64,000 bases of DNA, from the NCBI GenBank assembly GCA_035943635.1, contig DASZBX010000105.1:62001-126000 (forward strand), read 5' to 3'. The notes beneath the pieces are model-generated. The model had not been told where the DNA came from. It saw only the letters and a list, made by a program, of their open reading frames with translations, and searched no databases. A program made the position numbers and the translations under genes. The stretch is from DASZBX01 sp035943635 (GTDB lineage Bacteria > Actinomycetota > Actinomycetes > Streptomycetales > Catenulisporaceae). Positions 1 through 8,044 of the stretch are shown piece by piece. The first letter of the stretch is position 1; each line of letters opens with the position of its first letter.

Positions 1-732
1 GGTTCGGGCTCCGCCGCGGTTCCCCAGGTGACCTCCGCGGCGATCCCGCAGGGCAGCGTGAAGCTGAACGGGGCCCAGGCGATCACGTACTCGCTGTACC
101 AGGCCCCCGGCGAGCCGATCGGCGCCCAGGTCGACCGGTTCGGCCAGGTGCTCGGCGCGCTGATGACCGAACTGCCGACCACCGGCGACCTGGTCAACTC
201 GTACCTCAACCAGCTCGGCGTGGTCCCCGACCCCTCGCTGCCGCAGGACAAGCTGGCCTCGATCCTGGCCGAGATGGCCGCGGAACAGCAGGCCGACCAG
301 TTCACCGTCAAGGCCCTGCCGCTGCAGGACAACGCCACCGACCAGCTCGACTTCAACGCGGCCGGCCCGATCATCAGCTCGCTGCTCGGCGGCACGGTCC
401 AGTCCGGCCTGACCTCCGGCGGCACCGCGCGGGTCCTGGTCGAGGACGGCACCGGGACCACGTCCGACCAGGACACCCTGATCCAGAGCGCCGCCCAGGC
501 GAAACTGGTCAGCGCCGGGTACTCGTACGTGGGCATCACCTCGGTGCGCAAGCAGTCCAAGAGCGTGATCCAGATCCCGACCGGCTCGGACCAGTCCGCC
601 GCGAACGAGGTCGCGCAGACCCTGGGCCTGCCGGCCAGCGACGTGCAGGTGGTCTCCGGCATGTCGGAGATCTCCGACATCACCGTGGTGCTCGGCACCG
701 ACTGGATCCAGACCGGCGAGAGCGGCACCTGA
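1..732 (+). CDS. LCP/LytR_C family cell-envelope protein, 5' partial
   Basis: The reading frame is open from base 1, so this is the C-terminal part of a longer protein whose start lies outside the window; the GTG at 28 is probably internal. The first ~120 residues resemble the end of a LytR-CpsA-Psr (LCP) domain, which in the family attaches anionic glycopolymers to peptidoglycan at the outer face of the membrane. Residues ~140-220 look like a LytR_C domain (pattern TARVLVEDGTG ... LGTDW). In actinomycetes an LCP/LytR_C gene commonly sits just before rsfS, as here. The identity of the N-terminal half is inference because it is missing. Confidence 0.75.
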   Translation, partial: GSGSAAVPQVTSAAIPQGSVKLNGAQAITYSLYQAPGEPIGAQVDRFGQVLGALMTELPTTGDLVNSYLNQLGVVPDPSLPQDKLASILAEMAAEQQADQFTVKALPLQDNATDQLDFNAAGPIISSLLGGTVQSGLTSGGTARVLVEDGTGTTSDQDTLIQSAAQAKLVSAGYSYVGITSVRKQSKSVIQIPTGSDQSAANEVAQTLGLPASDVQVVSGMSEISDITVVLGTDWIQTGESGT

Positions 733-857
733 CCGCCGGCCCGCTCGACCGGGGCCCGGGCCCCGGTCGGGAAAGCGGGTAACACCGGCCGAGGGCCCGT
801 GAGATCCTTGTAGTCCATACCTAACCTACTGCCGAACGGCAAAGGAGCCGCGATACC

Positions 858-1265
858 GTGACAGCGACCGACCGGGCCATCGAACTGGCGATCGCGGCGG
901 CGCAAGCCGCCTCGGACAAGCTCGCCGACGACATCATCGCCTACGACGTCAGCGACGTCTTCGTGATCACCGACACCTTCGTGCTGGCCTCCGCACCGAC
1001 CGACCGCCAGGTCAGGGCCATCGTCGACGGGATCGAGGAGGCGCTGGGGGCGTTGGGGGCGAAGCCGGCCAGGCGCGAGGGCCAGCAGGAGGGCCGCTGG
1101 GTGCTGCTCGACTACCTGGACATCGTCGTCCACGTGCAGCACGCCGAGGAGCGCACCTACTACGCGCTGGAGCGCCTGTGGAAGGACTGCCCGGTGATCA
1201 AGCTCCCGGAGACGGTCACCAACGGCCGCACCGCCGGCCCCGGATTCGGCGGCGGCGCCGCGTGA
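858..1265 (+). CDS. rsfS: Ribosome silencing factor RsfS
   Basis: A 135-residue protein of the RsfS/Iojap (DUF143) family, which binds ribosomal protein uL14 and blocks 30S-50S joining when nutrients are short. Family signatures are visible: AAQAASDKLADDIIAYDVS near the N terminus, the central VITDTFVLASAPTDRQVRAI and WVLLDYLDIVVHV, then ERTYYALERLW. The GTG start at 858 follows a clear ribosome-binding site (aaaggag, 841-847). It ends in a GTGA overlap with the next gene, so the two are translationally coupled. The order LCP - rsfS - phosphatase is the usual actinobacterial one. Confidence 0.95.
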   Translation: MTATDRAIELAIAAAQAASDKLADDIIAYDVSDVFVITDTFVLASAPTDRQVRAIVDGIEEALGALGAKPARREGQQEGRWVLLDYLDIVVHVQHAEERTYYALERLWKDCPVIKLPETVTNGRTAGPGFGGGAA

Positions 1266-2035
1266 CCCCGGCGGGCCAGGCGTCCTCTGCGGCGGCAAGC
1301 GCGGGCGGCGGCGCTCCCCGCGTCGCCGACCCGGACGCGGACCCCAACACCGACCCGGGATCCGCCCCGCACGTGCGCCCGGACCGCCACTCGTCCTACA
1401 CCCCCGGCCGCCGGATAGTGCTCTGGCGGCACGGCCAGACCGCCTGGAACCTGGAGAACCGCCTCCAGGGCCAGAGCGACATCCCGCTGGACGAGGTGGG
1501 CCACGCCCAGGCGGCCAAGGCCGCCCGCCTGCTCGCCGCGCTGCGCCCGCAGGCGATCGTCTCCTCCGACCTGATCCGCGCGGCCGACACGGCCCAGGCC
1601 CTGGCCGGCCTGGTGAAACTCCCGGTCACCCTGGACAAGGGCCTGCGCGAGACCTACGTCGGCGCCTGGCAGGGCCTGACCGACGCCGAGATCAAGGCGA
1701 AGTTCCCCGAGGAGGAGAAGGCCTGGCGGGCCGACCGCTCCATCCGCCGCGGCGGCGGCGAGATCGAGTCCGACGTGGTCGCCCGCGCCGTTCCCGCGAT
1801 CAACGCCGCCCTGGAGTCGCTGCCGGCCCGCGGCACCCTGGTCGTGGTCAGCCACGGCGGCACGATCCGGGTGGCCATCGGCGGCCTCCTGGGCCTGCCC
1901 CCGGCGCACTGGGGCGCGCTGGGCGGGCTGTCCAACTGCTGCTGGTCCGTGCTCGGCGAAGGCCACAGCGGCTGGCGTCTGCTGGAACACAACGCCGGTT
2001 CGCTGCCGGAACCCGTCATGGGCGACGACAAGTAG
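1262..2035 (+). CDS. Histidine phosphatase family protein (GpgP-like)
   Basis: Predicted 257-residue phosphatase of the phosphoglycerate-mutase-like branch. The catalytic motif LWRHGQTAWN is near residue 50 and the second histidine is in VVVSHGGTIRVAIGG. The GTG start at 1262 is chosen because it overlaps the rsfS stop (GTGA); an upstream in-frame start at 1178 would lie deep inside rsfS. The first ~45 residues are a disordered Ala/Asp/Pro stretch. In mycobacteria the phosphatase next to rsfS is glucosyl-3-phosphoglycerate phosphatase (GpgP), so that activity is possible. From sequence alone only a broad-specificity phosphomonoesterase is supported. Confidence 0.85.
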   Translation: MTPAGQASSAAASAGGGAPRVADPDADPNTDPGSAPHVRPDRHSSYTPGRRIVLWRHGQTAWNLENRLQGQSDIPLDEVGHAQAAKAARLLAALRPQAIVSSDLIRAADTAQALAGLVKLPVTLDKGLRETYVGAWQGLTDAEIKAKFPEEEKAWRADRSIRRGGGEIESDVVARAVPAINAALESLPARGTLVVVSHGGTIRVAIGGLLGLPPAHWGALGGLSNCCWSVLGEGHSGWRLLEHNAGSLPEPVMGDDK

Positions 2036-2338
2036 GCTCGCAGCCGACTCACCTCATGTTGATGTGAGCCCACTTGTTCGTCCCCGCCCGCACCCGGGGG
2101 TTTCCTGCTCCCGCGCGCCCGCCCGTGCCCCGATCCGACCAGCCCCGATCCGCCGGACGAGCGGCCGAAGCGCAATCGATTTCCCTTCGGCCGGTCCGAT
2201 TGGCTAGTATGGCTGTGCCCGCCCGGAAGCGGCAAACAGCAGTTGTGGTAGTAGTTCGATCGAGGCTGTGACCGGGGGGACCAAACCTCCGGAAATATGC
2301 GGTAGTATTGCCGGGCAGGAAAGTACAACTGAATGCAT
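2036..2338. other. Intergenic region upstream of tRNA-Ala
   Basis: No convincing gene. An open frame at 2074-2271 has no family features. The last 100 bases become AT-richer towards the tRNA and should contain its promoter; a TAGTAT at 2303-2308 is a plausible -10 box, but I could not pair it with a convincing -35. Confidence 0.4.
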
Positions 2339-2411
2339 GGGGCTTTAGCTCAGCTGGTAGAGCATTTGACTGGCAGTCAAAAGGTCAGGGGTTCGAATCC
2401 CCTAAGCTCCA
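2339..2411 (+). tRNA. tRNA-Ala (anticodon GGC)
   Basis: A complete 73-nt cloverleaf. The acceptor stem GGGGCTT pairs with AAGCTCC and includes the G3:U70 pair that specifies alanine; the discriminator base is A. The anticodon loop CTGGCAG gives anticodon GGC (codon GCC), and the T arm has the standard GGTTCGAATCC. The 3' CCA is not encoded. The following ~2 kb is AT-richer and carries unrelated cargo genes, so this tRNA could be an integration site. Confidence 0.97.
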
Positions 2412-2659
2412 CTTTGCGTCTTTTGTTTTGATTCGGCGGCATCGTCCCACAGGGCGGTGCCGCCATTGCTGTGCGGTGGCCGGCAAGGGAGTTTGAAGTC
2501 GCCAGACGATCCGTCCACCACGTTTGAGCATTTCAGGCCGCCTCAGGCCAATGTGTGGCATTGAGCTTGGTTACTCCACTGACGTGTCGGTACGGTGCAG
2601 TATTCTTCTAATCGCCTACCTTCATATGCCTGAGAACTTTGCGAGGAGGTCATCGCGAG

Positions 2660-3214
2660 ATGGGATATTTCCCGGAGCTCGATCCAGCTACTGGGCTGCT
2701 TCCACCTGGACGCTACTCAGTGAAGCTGGATACCCTGCGCGAAGTCTTGGTCGAAGCGCCGCATTTCACGGGATCTGGGACACGAAAGCAGCTGTGGGAC
2801 GAGTGGCAACAGCATCGCGCGATCGTCGAGGCAGAGGCTGGCGAGGTCACTCGGTTGTGGCTCGCAGGGAGTTTCGCCAGCGGCAAGCTTGACCCGTCTG
2901 ACATCGATACGACCTATCTGCTGAGAGCAGAAGTATTTGACCGTCTTGATCGTGAAGCCCTTGCGGCGCTTGATGACCTTACCGACAAGGCATGGTGCAT
3001 AGATAACGCTATGCGTGTCGATGCCTATCTTGTCCGCCTCCCCGACGAGATGCCGTTTTGGCAGATGAGGCCTAGTATTTTCGGGGCACGAGCCAATGAA
3101 GCGTTCCGCGATCTAGGGCTTTATGATGAGGTGTGGCAATGTGTTCGACCTTCGACACTAGCCGGTAGCCACCATGGTCAGTCACGTCAAGGATATGTGG
3201 AGGTGTTGTTGTGA
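2660..3214 (+). CDS. Nucleotidyltransferase-fold protein (DUF6932-like)
   Basis: A 184-residue protein. The ATG at 2660 is preferred over a TTG at 2639 because aggaggt (2644-2650) sits directly upstream. Around residues 65-85 the motif WLAGSFASGKLDPSDID fits the nucleotidyltransferase pattern GS...DxD, with hydrophobic residues on both sides. I recall DUF6932 proteins having this organisation, but no function has been assigned to them that I can cite. The gene overlaps the next one by GTGA, so the two proteins are made together. Its base composition is clearly AT-richer than the flanking core genes, which suggests transfer. It could be the enzyme of a toxin-antitoxin or phage-defence pair; that is inference from gene layout. 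Confidence 0.7.
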   Translation: MGYFPELDPATGLLPPGRYSVKLDTLREVLVEAPHFTGSGTRKQLWDEWQQHRAIVEAEAGEVTRLWLAGSFASGKLDPSDIDTTYLLRAEVFDRLDREALAALDDLTDKAWCIDNAMRVDAYLVRLPDEMPFWQMRPSIFGARANEAFRDLGLYDEVWQCVRPSTLAGSHHGQSRQGYVEVLL

Positions 3215-4185
3215 CGTCTCCAGCCGCCTTCCCGGACCATGGCGACAAAGAAGCTGTACGCCGTTGGATGAGTCTACGCAGGCGCAGCAGTGAAGGACGG
3301 GCGACCCCAGGTACGCCCGACGAATTCTCGATCGCTCAGCGTGAACGATTGCTTCAGGCTGTCGGGTTGCAGACCGTGTCTTCACCACGACGACTCGATG
3401 TCGCTTTGACAGGGCCGACCACAATTGATCATACAGTCCGAATTGCTGTACTCGGACAATTCCTCGCGAACCTCCAAGATTCGGTTTCGGCTGTTGCACA
3501 AGCGCTCACTGGTCGGCCCACGATTTATTCGTCTATTCCGAGGGCCGTGCAAGATTCGACCTCTCTGAGTGCGAGCGCAGTATTTCCGTCATCGTTCGGA
3601 GTTACTCTTTATGGTCCGCAGGCTGAGGCGGAAGAGGATGGGCTCTTTCCTATGCCTGCGGAAGACCCTGGAGTCGCGCTCGATGATGCGGTGGAGAAAG
3701 TCCTCGACATCGTGAACTTCTCAGAATCTGTGGGTTTTTCTGACGACCTCCTAACCGAGGAACTTGTGCCGCTCGGGCAGCGTGCGATGAAGCACCTTGG
3801 CCTCCTGACCACGGGGCTTGTTGAGGCCGAGCTGGGATTACGGTTGACGTGGCGTGGCCGGAACGGACTCACGAGATCCGGTGAGTGGAGCCCGGACGGG
3901 GTGCGGCGCGTTCTGTACTTGTGTCAGCAAAGCCAATTTGGAGAGCCTGAAGCAATTACACTTGTCGGTTGGCTGGTGAGCGCCAATGTTATGCGAGGAA
4001 CAGCCGACATCCGGACTGATAGTGGCGAGGTTGTCCGGGCTAAGACGGACGAAGAGGTGACACCTCGATTGCGCGAGTATTTCGACAACCGGGTTGAGGC
4101 AGATGCGGAAGTTACGACTGTGAGTTCTGTTGGAGGTCATGTGCGCAAGAACTATGCGATCTTGGCCCTTAGAAATATTGACTAA
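3211..4185 (+). CDS. Conserved hypothetical partner of the nucleotidyltransferase-like gene
   Basis: A 324-residue protein with a GTG start at 3211 overlapping the stop of the preceding gene, showing strict translational coupling. I do not recognise a family. It has no signal peptide or membrane segment. The N terminus is basic (RRWMSLRRRSSEGR), the middle holds an acidic stretch around residues 135-160 (PQAEAEEDGLFPMPAEDPG), and the C-terminal third looks like a mixed alpha/beta domain. Codon use is AT-richer than in surrounding genes and matches its partner, so they were probably acquired together. It could be the sensor, regulator or antidote of a two-component cassette, but nothing in the sequence proves this. 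Confidence 0.7.
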   Translation: MTSPAAFPDHGDKEAVRRWMSLRRRSSEGRATPGTPDEFSIAQRERLLQAVGLQTVSSPRRLDVALTGPTTIDHTVRIAVLGQFLANLQDSVSAVAQALTGRPTIYSSIPRAVQDSTSLSASAVFPSSFGVTLYGPQAEAEEDGLFPMPAEDPGVALDDAVEKVLDIVNFSESVGFSDDLLTEELVPLGQRAMKHLGLLTTGLVEAELGLRLTWRGRNGLTRSGEWSPDGVRRVLYLCQQSQFGEPEAITLVGWLVSANVMRGTADIRTDSGEVVRAKTDEEVTPRLREYFDNRVEADAEVTTVSSVGGHVRKNYAILALRNID

Positions 4186-4232
4186 CGCATAAAGATGCTC
4201 TGGTCAGTAGCCTTCGTGTCTTTTGGGGGAAA

Positions 4233-4560
4233 CTGCCGATACAGTCGCCCCTGATTGCTGACCTCCTGTCGCGCCTGTCCGTCGAGCTTCCGTCCGGCAA
4301 CTTGGTCACGGCGCAGGCAAGGAGGTGAAGATCAGCCGCTTTGGCTCAGTAATGGGCCGGCCTCCTACGAGATCTGGAGCAGATTGCAGGCGTTTCGGAC
4401 CAGTACTGGCGTGTGGTCGTAGCTTCTGGACTCGTACCGCAACCGGGAGAAGGCAAGCAGTTTCGGCCGTGGGAGAGTGGCAAACTTACCCTGTGCAGGG
4501 TGGCATCACCCGATCCGCATATCCCTCTCTGTCAGCGGGGGTACGCTCGTAAGCTGCATG
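4233..4560 (+). pseudogene. Decayed DUF4253-like gene with frameshifts
   Basis: No intact frame exists, but three consecutive pieces read like one protein. Frame 3 gives LSRLSVELPSGNLVT up to a TGA at 4326. Frame 1 from 4324 gives GEDQPLWLSNGPASYEIW and then LQAFRTSTGVW before a stop near 4410. Frame 3 again, from about 4401, gives VVVASGLVPQPGEGKQF and RPWESGKL. The pattern 'LPxG ... LWLS..P ... TGxWP ... RPWxxGEL' is what I remember of DUF4253 proteins of Streptomyces. At least two frameshifts are needed. It lies in the same AT-richer patch behind the tRNA. Confidence 0.5.
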
Positions 4561-4591
4561 ATTCGATCTTGTGTCTCCATGACCTGGTCTT

Positions 4592-4620
4592 TTAGGTTCG
4601 AGTAAGCTACCAATAGCTCC
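4592..4620 (+). other. tRNA 3'-end-like fragment, possible element boundary
   Basis: The stretch contains ggttcga followed 15 bases later by ctccac. These are the T-loop and acceptor-end sequences of the tRNA-Ala at 2339-2411 but with altered spacing (10 bases in the tRNA). Only short pieces match, so this is at best a degraded right-hand attachment site of an element integrated at the tRNA. Confidence 0.2.
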
Positions 4621-4630
4621 ACATCGTCGC

Positions 4631-4668
4631 AGGTCAGGTGAGTTTTTATAACTCACCTGACCTTTTTT
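4631..4668 (+). terminator. Intrinsic terminator with 14-bp perfect stem and T6 tract
   Basis: Arms 4631-4644 and 4650-4663 are exactly complementary, the loop is five bases, and TTTTTT follows (4663-4668). It lies between the acquired patch and the collagen-like gene and would stop plus-strand transcription from the patch. A canonical U-tract is unusual here: most hairpins in this window lack one, which supports a foreign origin for the region. Confidence 0.85.
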
Positions 4669-5074
4669 AGGTTTCCGGTGACCACGTCATGTGGTGGAAG
4701 AGGAAATGATGGGCGCCGCCACGGCCTTTGGCTTAGTGGTTGATTGGCATCTGGCCCATGCTCAATTGCCGTATACGAGTGCACTTCACGGTCTTCCTCG
4801 TCATCGACTGCTTCGACGTCTGCTTCATCTGAGCTCTTATAAGATCTGGGGCCTCGGCTCGGGCGCAGCTCTCAGGGATGGGCCATCTGCCGCAGTGGTC
4901 TTATAGGCTGGCGGAGTGAATGTGCCTTCGCGCGGTTTTGTCGGCGCGGGACCGTGGGCAACTTCCCTGCTGGAGGGCGCTGTCATGAAATATGACAAGC
5001 AGCTGTTTCCATCAAGGTGTCGCGGTTCACGCACAGCGGCATGCCGATTCGAGCAGGAAAACCAAGGTGACTCC

Positions 5075-6310
5075 ATGCCCAAGACAAGTTGTCGTGTCAC
5101 GGCCGACACGACGCATCGGGGCCGTGTGCGCAAGCCGGCTGACGGGCCGTCCGGCGGCCTCGCGTACAAGGCGGTCGGATTGTCCGTCGCCGCCTGTGTG
5201 TCGTTCGCCTCCCTGGCCGTCGCCGCGTCGCCCGCGTCGGCGGCCGGCGCGGTCGTGAGTTCGGTCCGGACGGTGTCGTTGGGGTACCAGGCCCCGAACC
5301 CGTACACCCCGGTGGCCGTGGACGGGAACTTCGGCCCGCACACGATCAAGGCGACCCAGTTCGTCGTCGGCGTGCCGGCGAACGGCGTCTGGAACCTGGC
5401 GAGCAGGCAGGCGTTCCAGCGGTACCTGGGCGTTGCGGCGGACGGCGTGATCGGGCCGGTCACGGTCCGGGCGCTACAGCGGTGTGTCGGCGCGAACGTC
5501 GACGGGGTGTGGGGGCCGATGACGACGAGGGCGCTGCAACGGGCGCTGAACGCGGGTCAGTTCTGTCGGCACGGCGGCGGCGGAACCGGGCCGCAGGGGC
5601 CGAGTGGACCTCAGGGGCCGCAGGGACCGCAGGGCGTTCCGGGGGTTCCCGGTGCGACTGGCGCTACGGGTGCGACTGGAGCTACCGGGGCCACCGGAGC
5701 GACCGGCCCGCAGGGCGCGCCCGGCGAGACTGGGGCTCCCGGAGCGCAGGGTCCTGCTGGTCCGGTCGGCCCGGCTGGCGCGGCTGGCCCAGCGGGTCCG
5801 GCCGGCCCGGTCGGCGCTACTGGCCCGATCGGCCCGGCAGGACCGCAGGGCGTAGCTGGAGCGCCGGGAGCGCCTGGGGCTCCCGGGGCTCCCGGGGTTC
5901 CGGGTCCGGCCGGCCCGGCTGGACCGCAGGGCCCGGTTGGAGCGCCAGGGGCACCCGGCGCCCCCGGCGCGCCCGGGGCACCCGGAGCACCTGGAGCGCC
6001 GGGGGCGCCCGGAGCGCCCGGAGTTCCGGGCGTGCAAGGCGCAACCGGGCCGCAGGGTCCCCCGGTAGGCGCGACCTCAACGATCGTGACCGGCCCGCCG
6101 AGCACCGGGGCGAAGAACAGCACCATCCAGGCTCAGGCCAACTGTCCCGCAGGCACCTATGCGATCAGCGGCGGCTACACCTACGACGGGAACGGGACGA
6201 TCACGGCCAACGTCTTCACCGGCGGTTCGCCCGCCAGCGGATGGTATGTGGCGGAGAACGTCACCGGCCTGACGTCGACGATCAACGCGTACGTGGCCTG
6301 CGCACCGTAA
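5075..6310 (+). CDS. Secreted collagen-like protein with peptidoglycan-binding repeats
   Basis: A 411-residue exported protein. After a long basic N terminus comes a hydrophobic core (VGLSVAACVSFASLAVAA) ending at ASPASAAG, a typical signal peptide cleaved near residue 58. Residues ~75-160 carry repeats resembling PG_binding_1 (VDGNFGPHT, ADGVIGPVT, VDGVWGPMT), expected to hold the protein on the cell wall. Residues ~165-330 are uninterrupted Gly-X-Y collagen triplets rich in GAP, GPQ and GAT. The last ~85 residues form a globular cap (CPAGTYAISGGY ... GWYVAENV) seen on bacterial collagen-like stalks. ATG 5075 follows aaggtga; ATG 4985 with ggaggg (4972-4977) is a serious alternative start. 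It probably forms a surface stalk or adhesin. Confidence 0.85.
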   Translation: MPKTSCRVTADTTHRGRVRKPADGPSGGLAYKAVGLSVAACVSFASLAVAASPASAAGAVVSSVRTVSLGYQAPNPYTPVAVDGNFGPHTIKATQFVVGVPANGVWNLASRQAFQRYLGVAADGVIGPVTVRALQRCVGANVDGVWGPMTTRALQRALNAGQFCRHGGGGTGPQGPSGPQGPQGPQGVPGVPGATGATGATGATGATGATGPQGAPGETGAPGAQGPAGPVGPAGAAGPAGPAGPVGATGPIGPAGPQGVAGAPGAPGAPGAPGVPGPAGPAGPQGPVGAPGAPGAPGAPGAPGAPGAPGAPGAPGVPGVQGATGPQGPPVGATSTIVTGPPSTGAKNSTIQAQANCPAGTYAISGGYTYDGNGTITANVFTGGSPASGWYVAENVTGLTSTINAYVACAP

Positions 6311-6353
6311 CAACCGCTTGCCACAACATCATTGCCACAACGCGAACGCGAAC

Positions 6354-6409
6354 GCCGAGGCCAACGCTCGATAAGCACGGACCCGCGCTTATCGAGCGTT
6401 GGCCTCGGC
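6354..6409. terminator. Bidirectional terminator hairpin between convergent genes
   Basis: A perfect 23-bp stem (6354-6376 with 6387-6409) around a 10-base loop, lying between the collagen-like gene and the minus-strand YVTN gene. Outside it a second pair, gcgaacgc.aacgcc on the left and its complement on the right (6421-6435), extends the symmetry with an unpaired insert. It would act on transcripts from both sides. Confidence 0.85.
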
Positions 6410-6458
6410 ATTGGCCTTGGCGTTAGCGTTCGCGCTCGAATGCCTTCCCGGCAGCCGC

Positions 6459-7991
6459 CTAGCTGCTCAGGACCGTCTGATGGGCGATCAGGGAGGTGGA
6501 GGCGGTGAAGTTCCCGCTGCCGTGGTAGACCGCAGTCAAACTGTGTGTCCCCACGCTGAGCCTGGACGTGGTCACCTGGGCCACGCCGCTGACGAGCACC
6601 GAAGTCCCCAGCAGGGTGGTGCCGTCGAAGAAGCCGACGGTCCCGGTCGGCGTCCCGGCCCCCGGAGCGACCGCGGTCACCGTGGCCGTGAGTGTGACCG
6701 TCTGCCCGGACACCGAGGGATTCGGGGCCGTGGCCAGAACCGTCCCGGTCGCGGCCTGGTTCACCGTCTGCGGATCAGTCGGCGACGTCGAACTCATGAA
6801 GCCCGCATTTCCGGCGTACACAGCCGTCAGCGCATACGAGCCCGCATTCAGCGACGAGGTCGGGAAGACCGCGACTCCGCCGACGAGCGGTGCCGTGCCC
6901 AGCGGGGTCGTGCCGTCGACGAAGCTCACGGTCCCGGTCGGGGTCCCGGCCGGCGAGGTGACGACGGCCGTCAGGGTCTTCGTCTGGCCGAACACCGACG
7001 GGTCGGGAGCCGAGGTCAGGGCCGTGGCCGTGTTGAACGGGGCCGTACCGGTGACGTCGACCGTGTCGTCACCGGAGTTCGCGATGTAAGCGTGCAGCCC
7101 GTCCGGGGTGATCGCCACGCCGTGCGGCTCGCTGCCGACCGGGATGCTGACGACGACGAGATCGGCCGCGGTGTCGATCACGCTGACGTCGTCGCCGCCG
7201 TTGCTCGTCACGTAGGCGGCCGCGCCGTTCGGAGCGATCGTCACGCCGAGCGGCACGGTCCCGACGAGGACGACGGCGGTGACCAGGTTGGTCGCGGTGG
7301 CGAAGACGCTGACGCTGCCGTCGCCGCCGTTCGCCACGTAGCCCTTCGCCCCGTTCGGCGTGATGGCCAGTTCGTAGGGCGAGTTGCCGGTCGGTATTGC
7401 GGTGACCACCGTATTCGTCGCGGTGTCGATGACGCTGACGGTGTTGTCGCGGGCGTTCGTCACGTAGGCACGTGTGCCGTTCGGGGCGATCACCACATCG
7501 TAGGGGGAGCTGCCGACCGGGACCGTGGCGGTGATCGTATTGGTCGCGGTGTTGATGACGCTGACGGTGTCGTCGCCGGCGTTCGTCACGTAGGCGCGCG
7601 TGCCGTCCGGAGTGGTCGCCACGGCGGCTGGGAAGCCGCCCACGACGATTGTGTGGGTGACGGCGTTGGTCGCGGTGTTGATGACGCTGACCGTGCCGCC
7701 GCCGACGTTCGTGACGTAGACGGTCAGTCCGTCGGGGGTGATCGCCACGCCGAGCGGCACGGCCCCGACGGTGATGGTGGCGGTGACGGCGTTGGTCGTG
7801 GTGTTGATGACGCTGACGGTGTCGTCGCCGTCGTTCGTGACGTAGGCGCTGGTACCGTCCGGGGCGATCGCGACCCCGCACGGGATGCTCCCGACCGGCA
7901 CGGCGGTCTCCGTCAGTGCGAACGGTCTCGTAGTCGCGGGCGAATTACGGCCGAGCAGTCGTCGCCAGGTGGCTTTGGATGCCTCGGGCAT
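6459..7991 (-). CDS. YVTN beta-propeller protein with two Ig-like domains
   Basis: A 510-residue protein. Seven successive ~42-residue units of the form VPVGxxPxGVAIxPDGxxAYVTN, each with DTVSVINTxTN, make a complete seven-bladed YVTN/PQQ-type propeller (residues ~30-325). Two bacterial Ig-like (Big_3_5) repeats of ~95 residues follow, each with PTGTVxFxDGTTxLG and SLxAGSYxLTAVYxG. I take ATG 7991 rather than GTG 8081, because 8081 lies inside the hairpin that ends the upstream gene. There is no signal peptide or membrane segment, which is odd for such extracellular-type modules. Role unknown; protein or glycan binding at the surface is the general expectation. Confidence 0.8.
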   Translation of the reverse strand: MPEASKATWRRLLGRNSPATTRPFALTETAVPVGSIPCGVAIAPDGTSAYVTNDGDDTVSVINTTTNAVTATITVGAVPLGVAITPDGLTVYVTNVGGGTVSVINTATNAVTHTIVVGGFPAAVATTPDGTRAYVTNAGDDTVSVINTATNTITATVPVGSSPYDVVIAPNGTRAYVTNARDNTVSVIDTATNTVVTAIPTGNSPYELAITPNGAKGYVANGGDGSVSVFATATNLVTAVVLVGTVPLGVTIAPNGAAAYVTSNGGDDVSVIDTAADLVVVSIPVGSEPHGVAITPDGLHAYIANSGDDTVDVTGTAPFNTATALTSAPDPSVFGQTKTLTAVVTSPAGTPTGTVSFVDGTTPLGTAPLVGGVAVFPTSSLNAGSYALTAVYAGNAGFMSSTSPTDPQTVNQAATGTVLATAPNPSVSGQTVTLTATVTAVAPGAGTPTGTVGFFDGTTLLGTSVLVSGVAQVTTSRLSVGTHSLTAVYHGSGNFTASTSLIAHQTVLSS

Positions 7992-8044
7992 GCTGTGACC
8001 CCATGTTCTGGTCCAAGTGGATACGGATAGGTGAGGAGTGCCTG

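Noticed and set aside
2308..2496. A 62-codon frame covering tRNA-Ala
   Set aside because: Its translation includes the T-arm peptide pattern GFEP/GFESPK typical of frames read through tRNA genes; there is no Shine-Dalgarno.
4691..4906. A 71-codon frame upstream of the collagen-like gene
   Set aside because: No Shine-Dalgarno or conserved motif; composition is mixed and it lies in the likely promoter region.
5474..6126. Several minus-strand frames (Pro/Ala/Gly-rich) in the collagen-like region
   Set aside because: They are antisense translations of Gly-X-Y repeats; the plus frame has a signal peptide and complete domain order.
6900..7900. Regularly spaced repeats that could be mistaken for a CRISPR array
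   Set aside because: The ~126-base period is the coding of seven YVTN propeller blades. Repeats are imperfect, translate to conserved protein motifs, and lack unique spacers.
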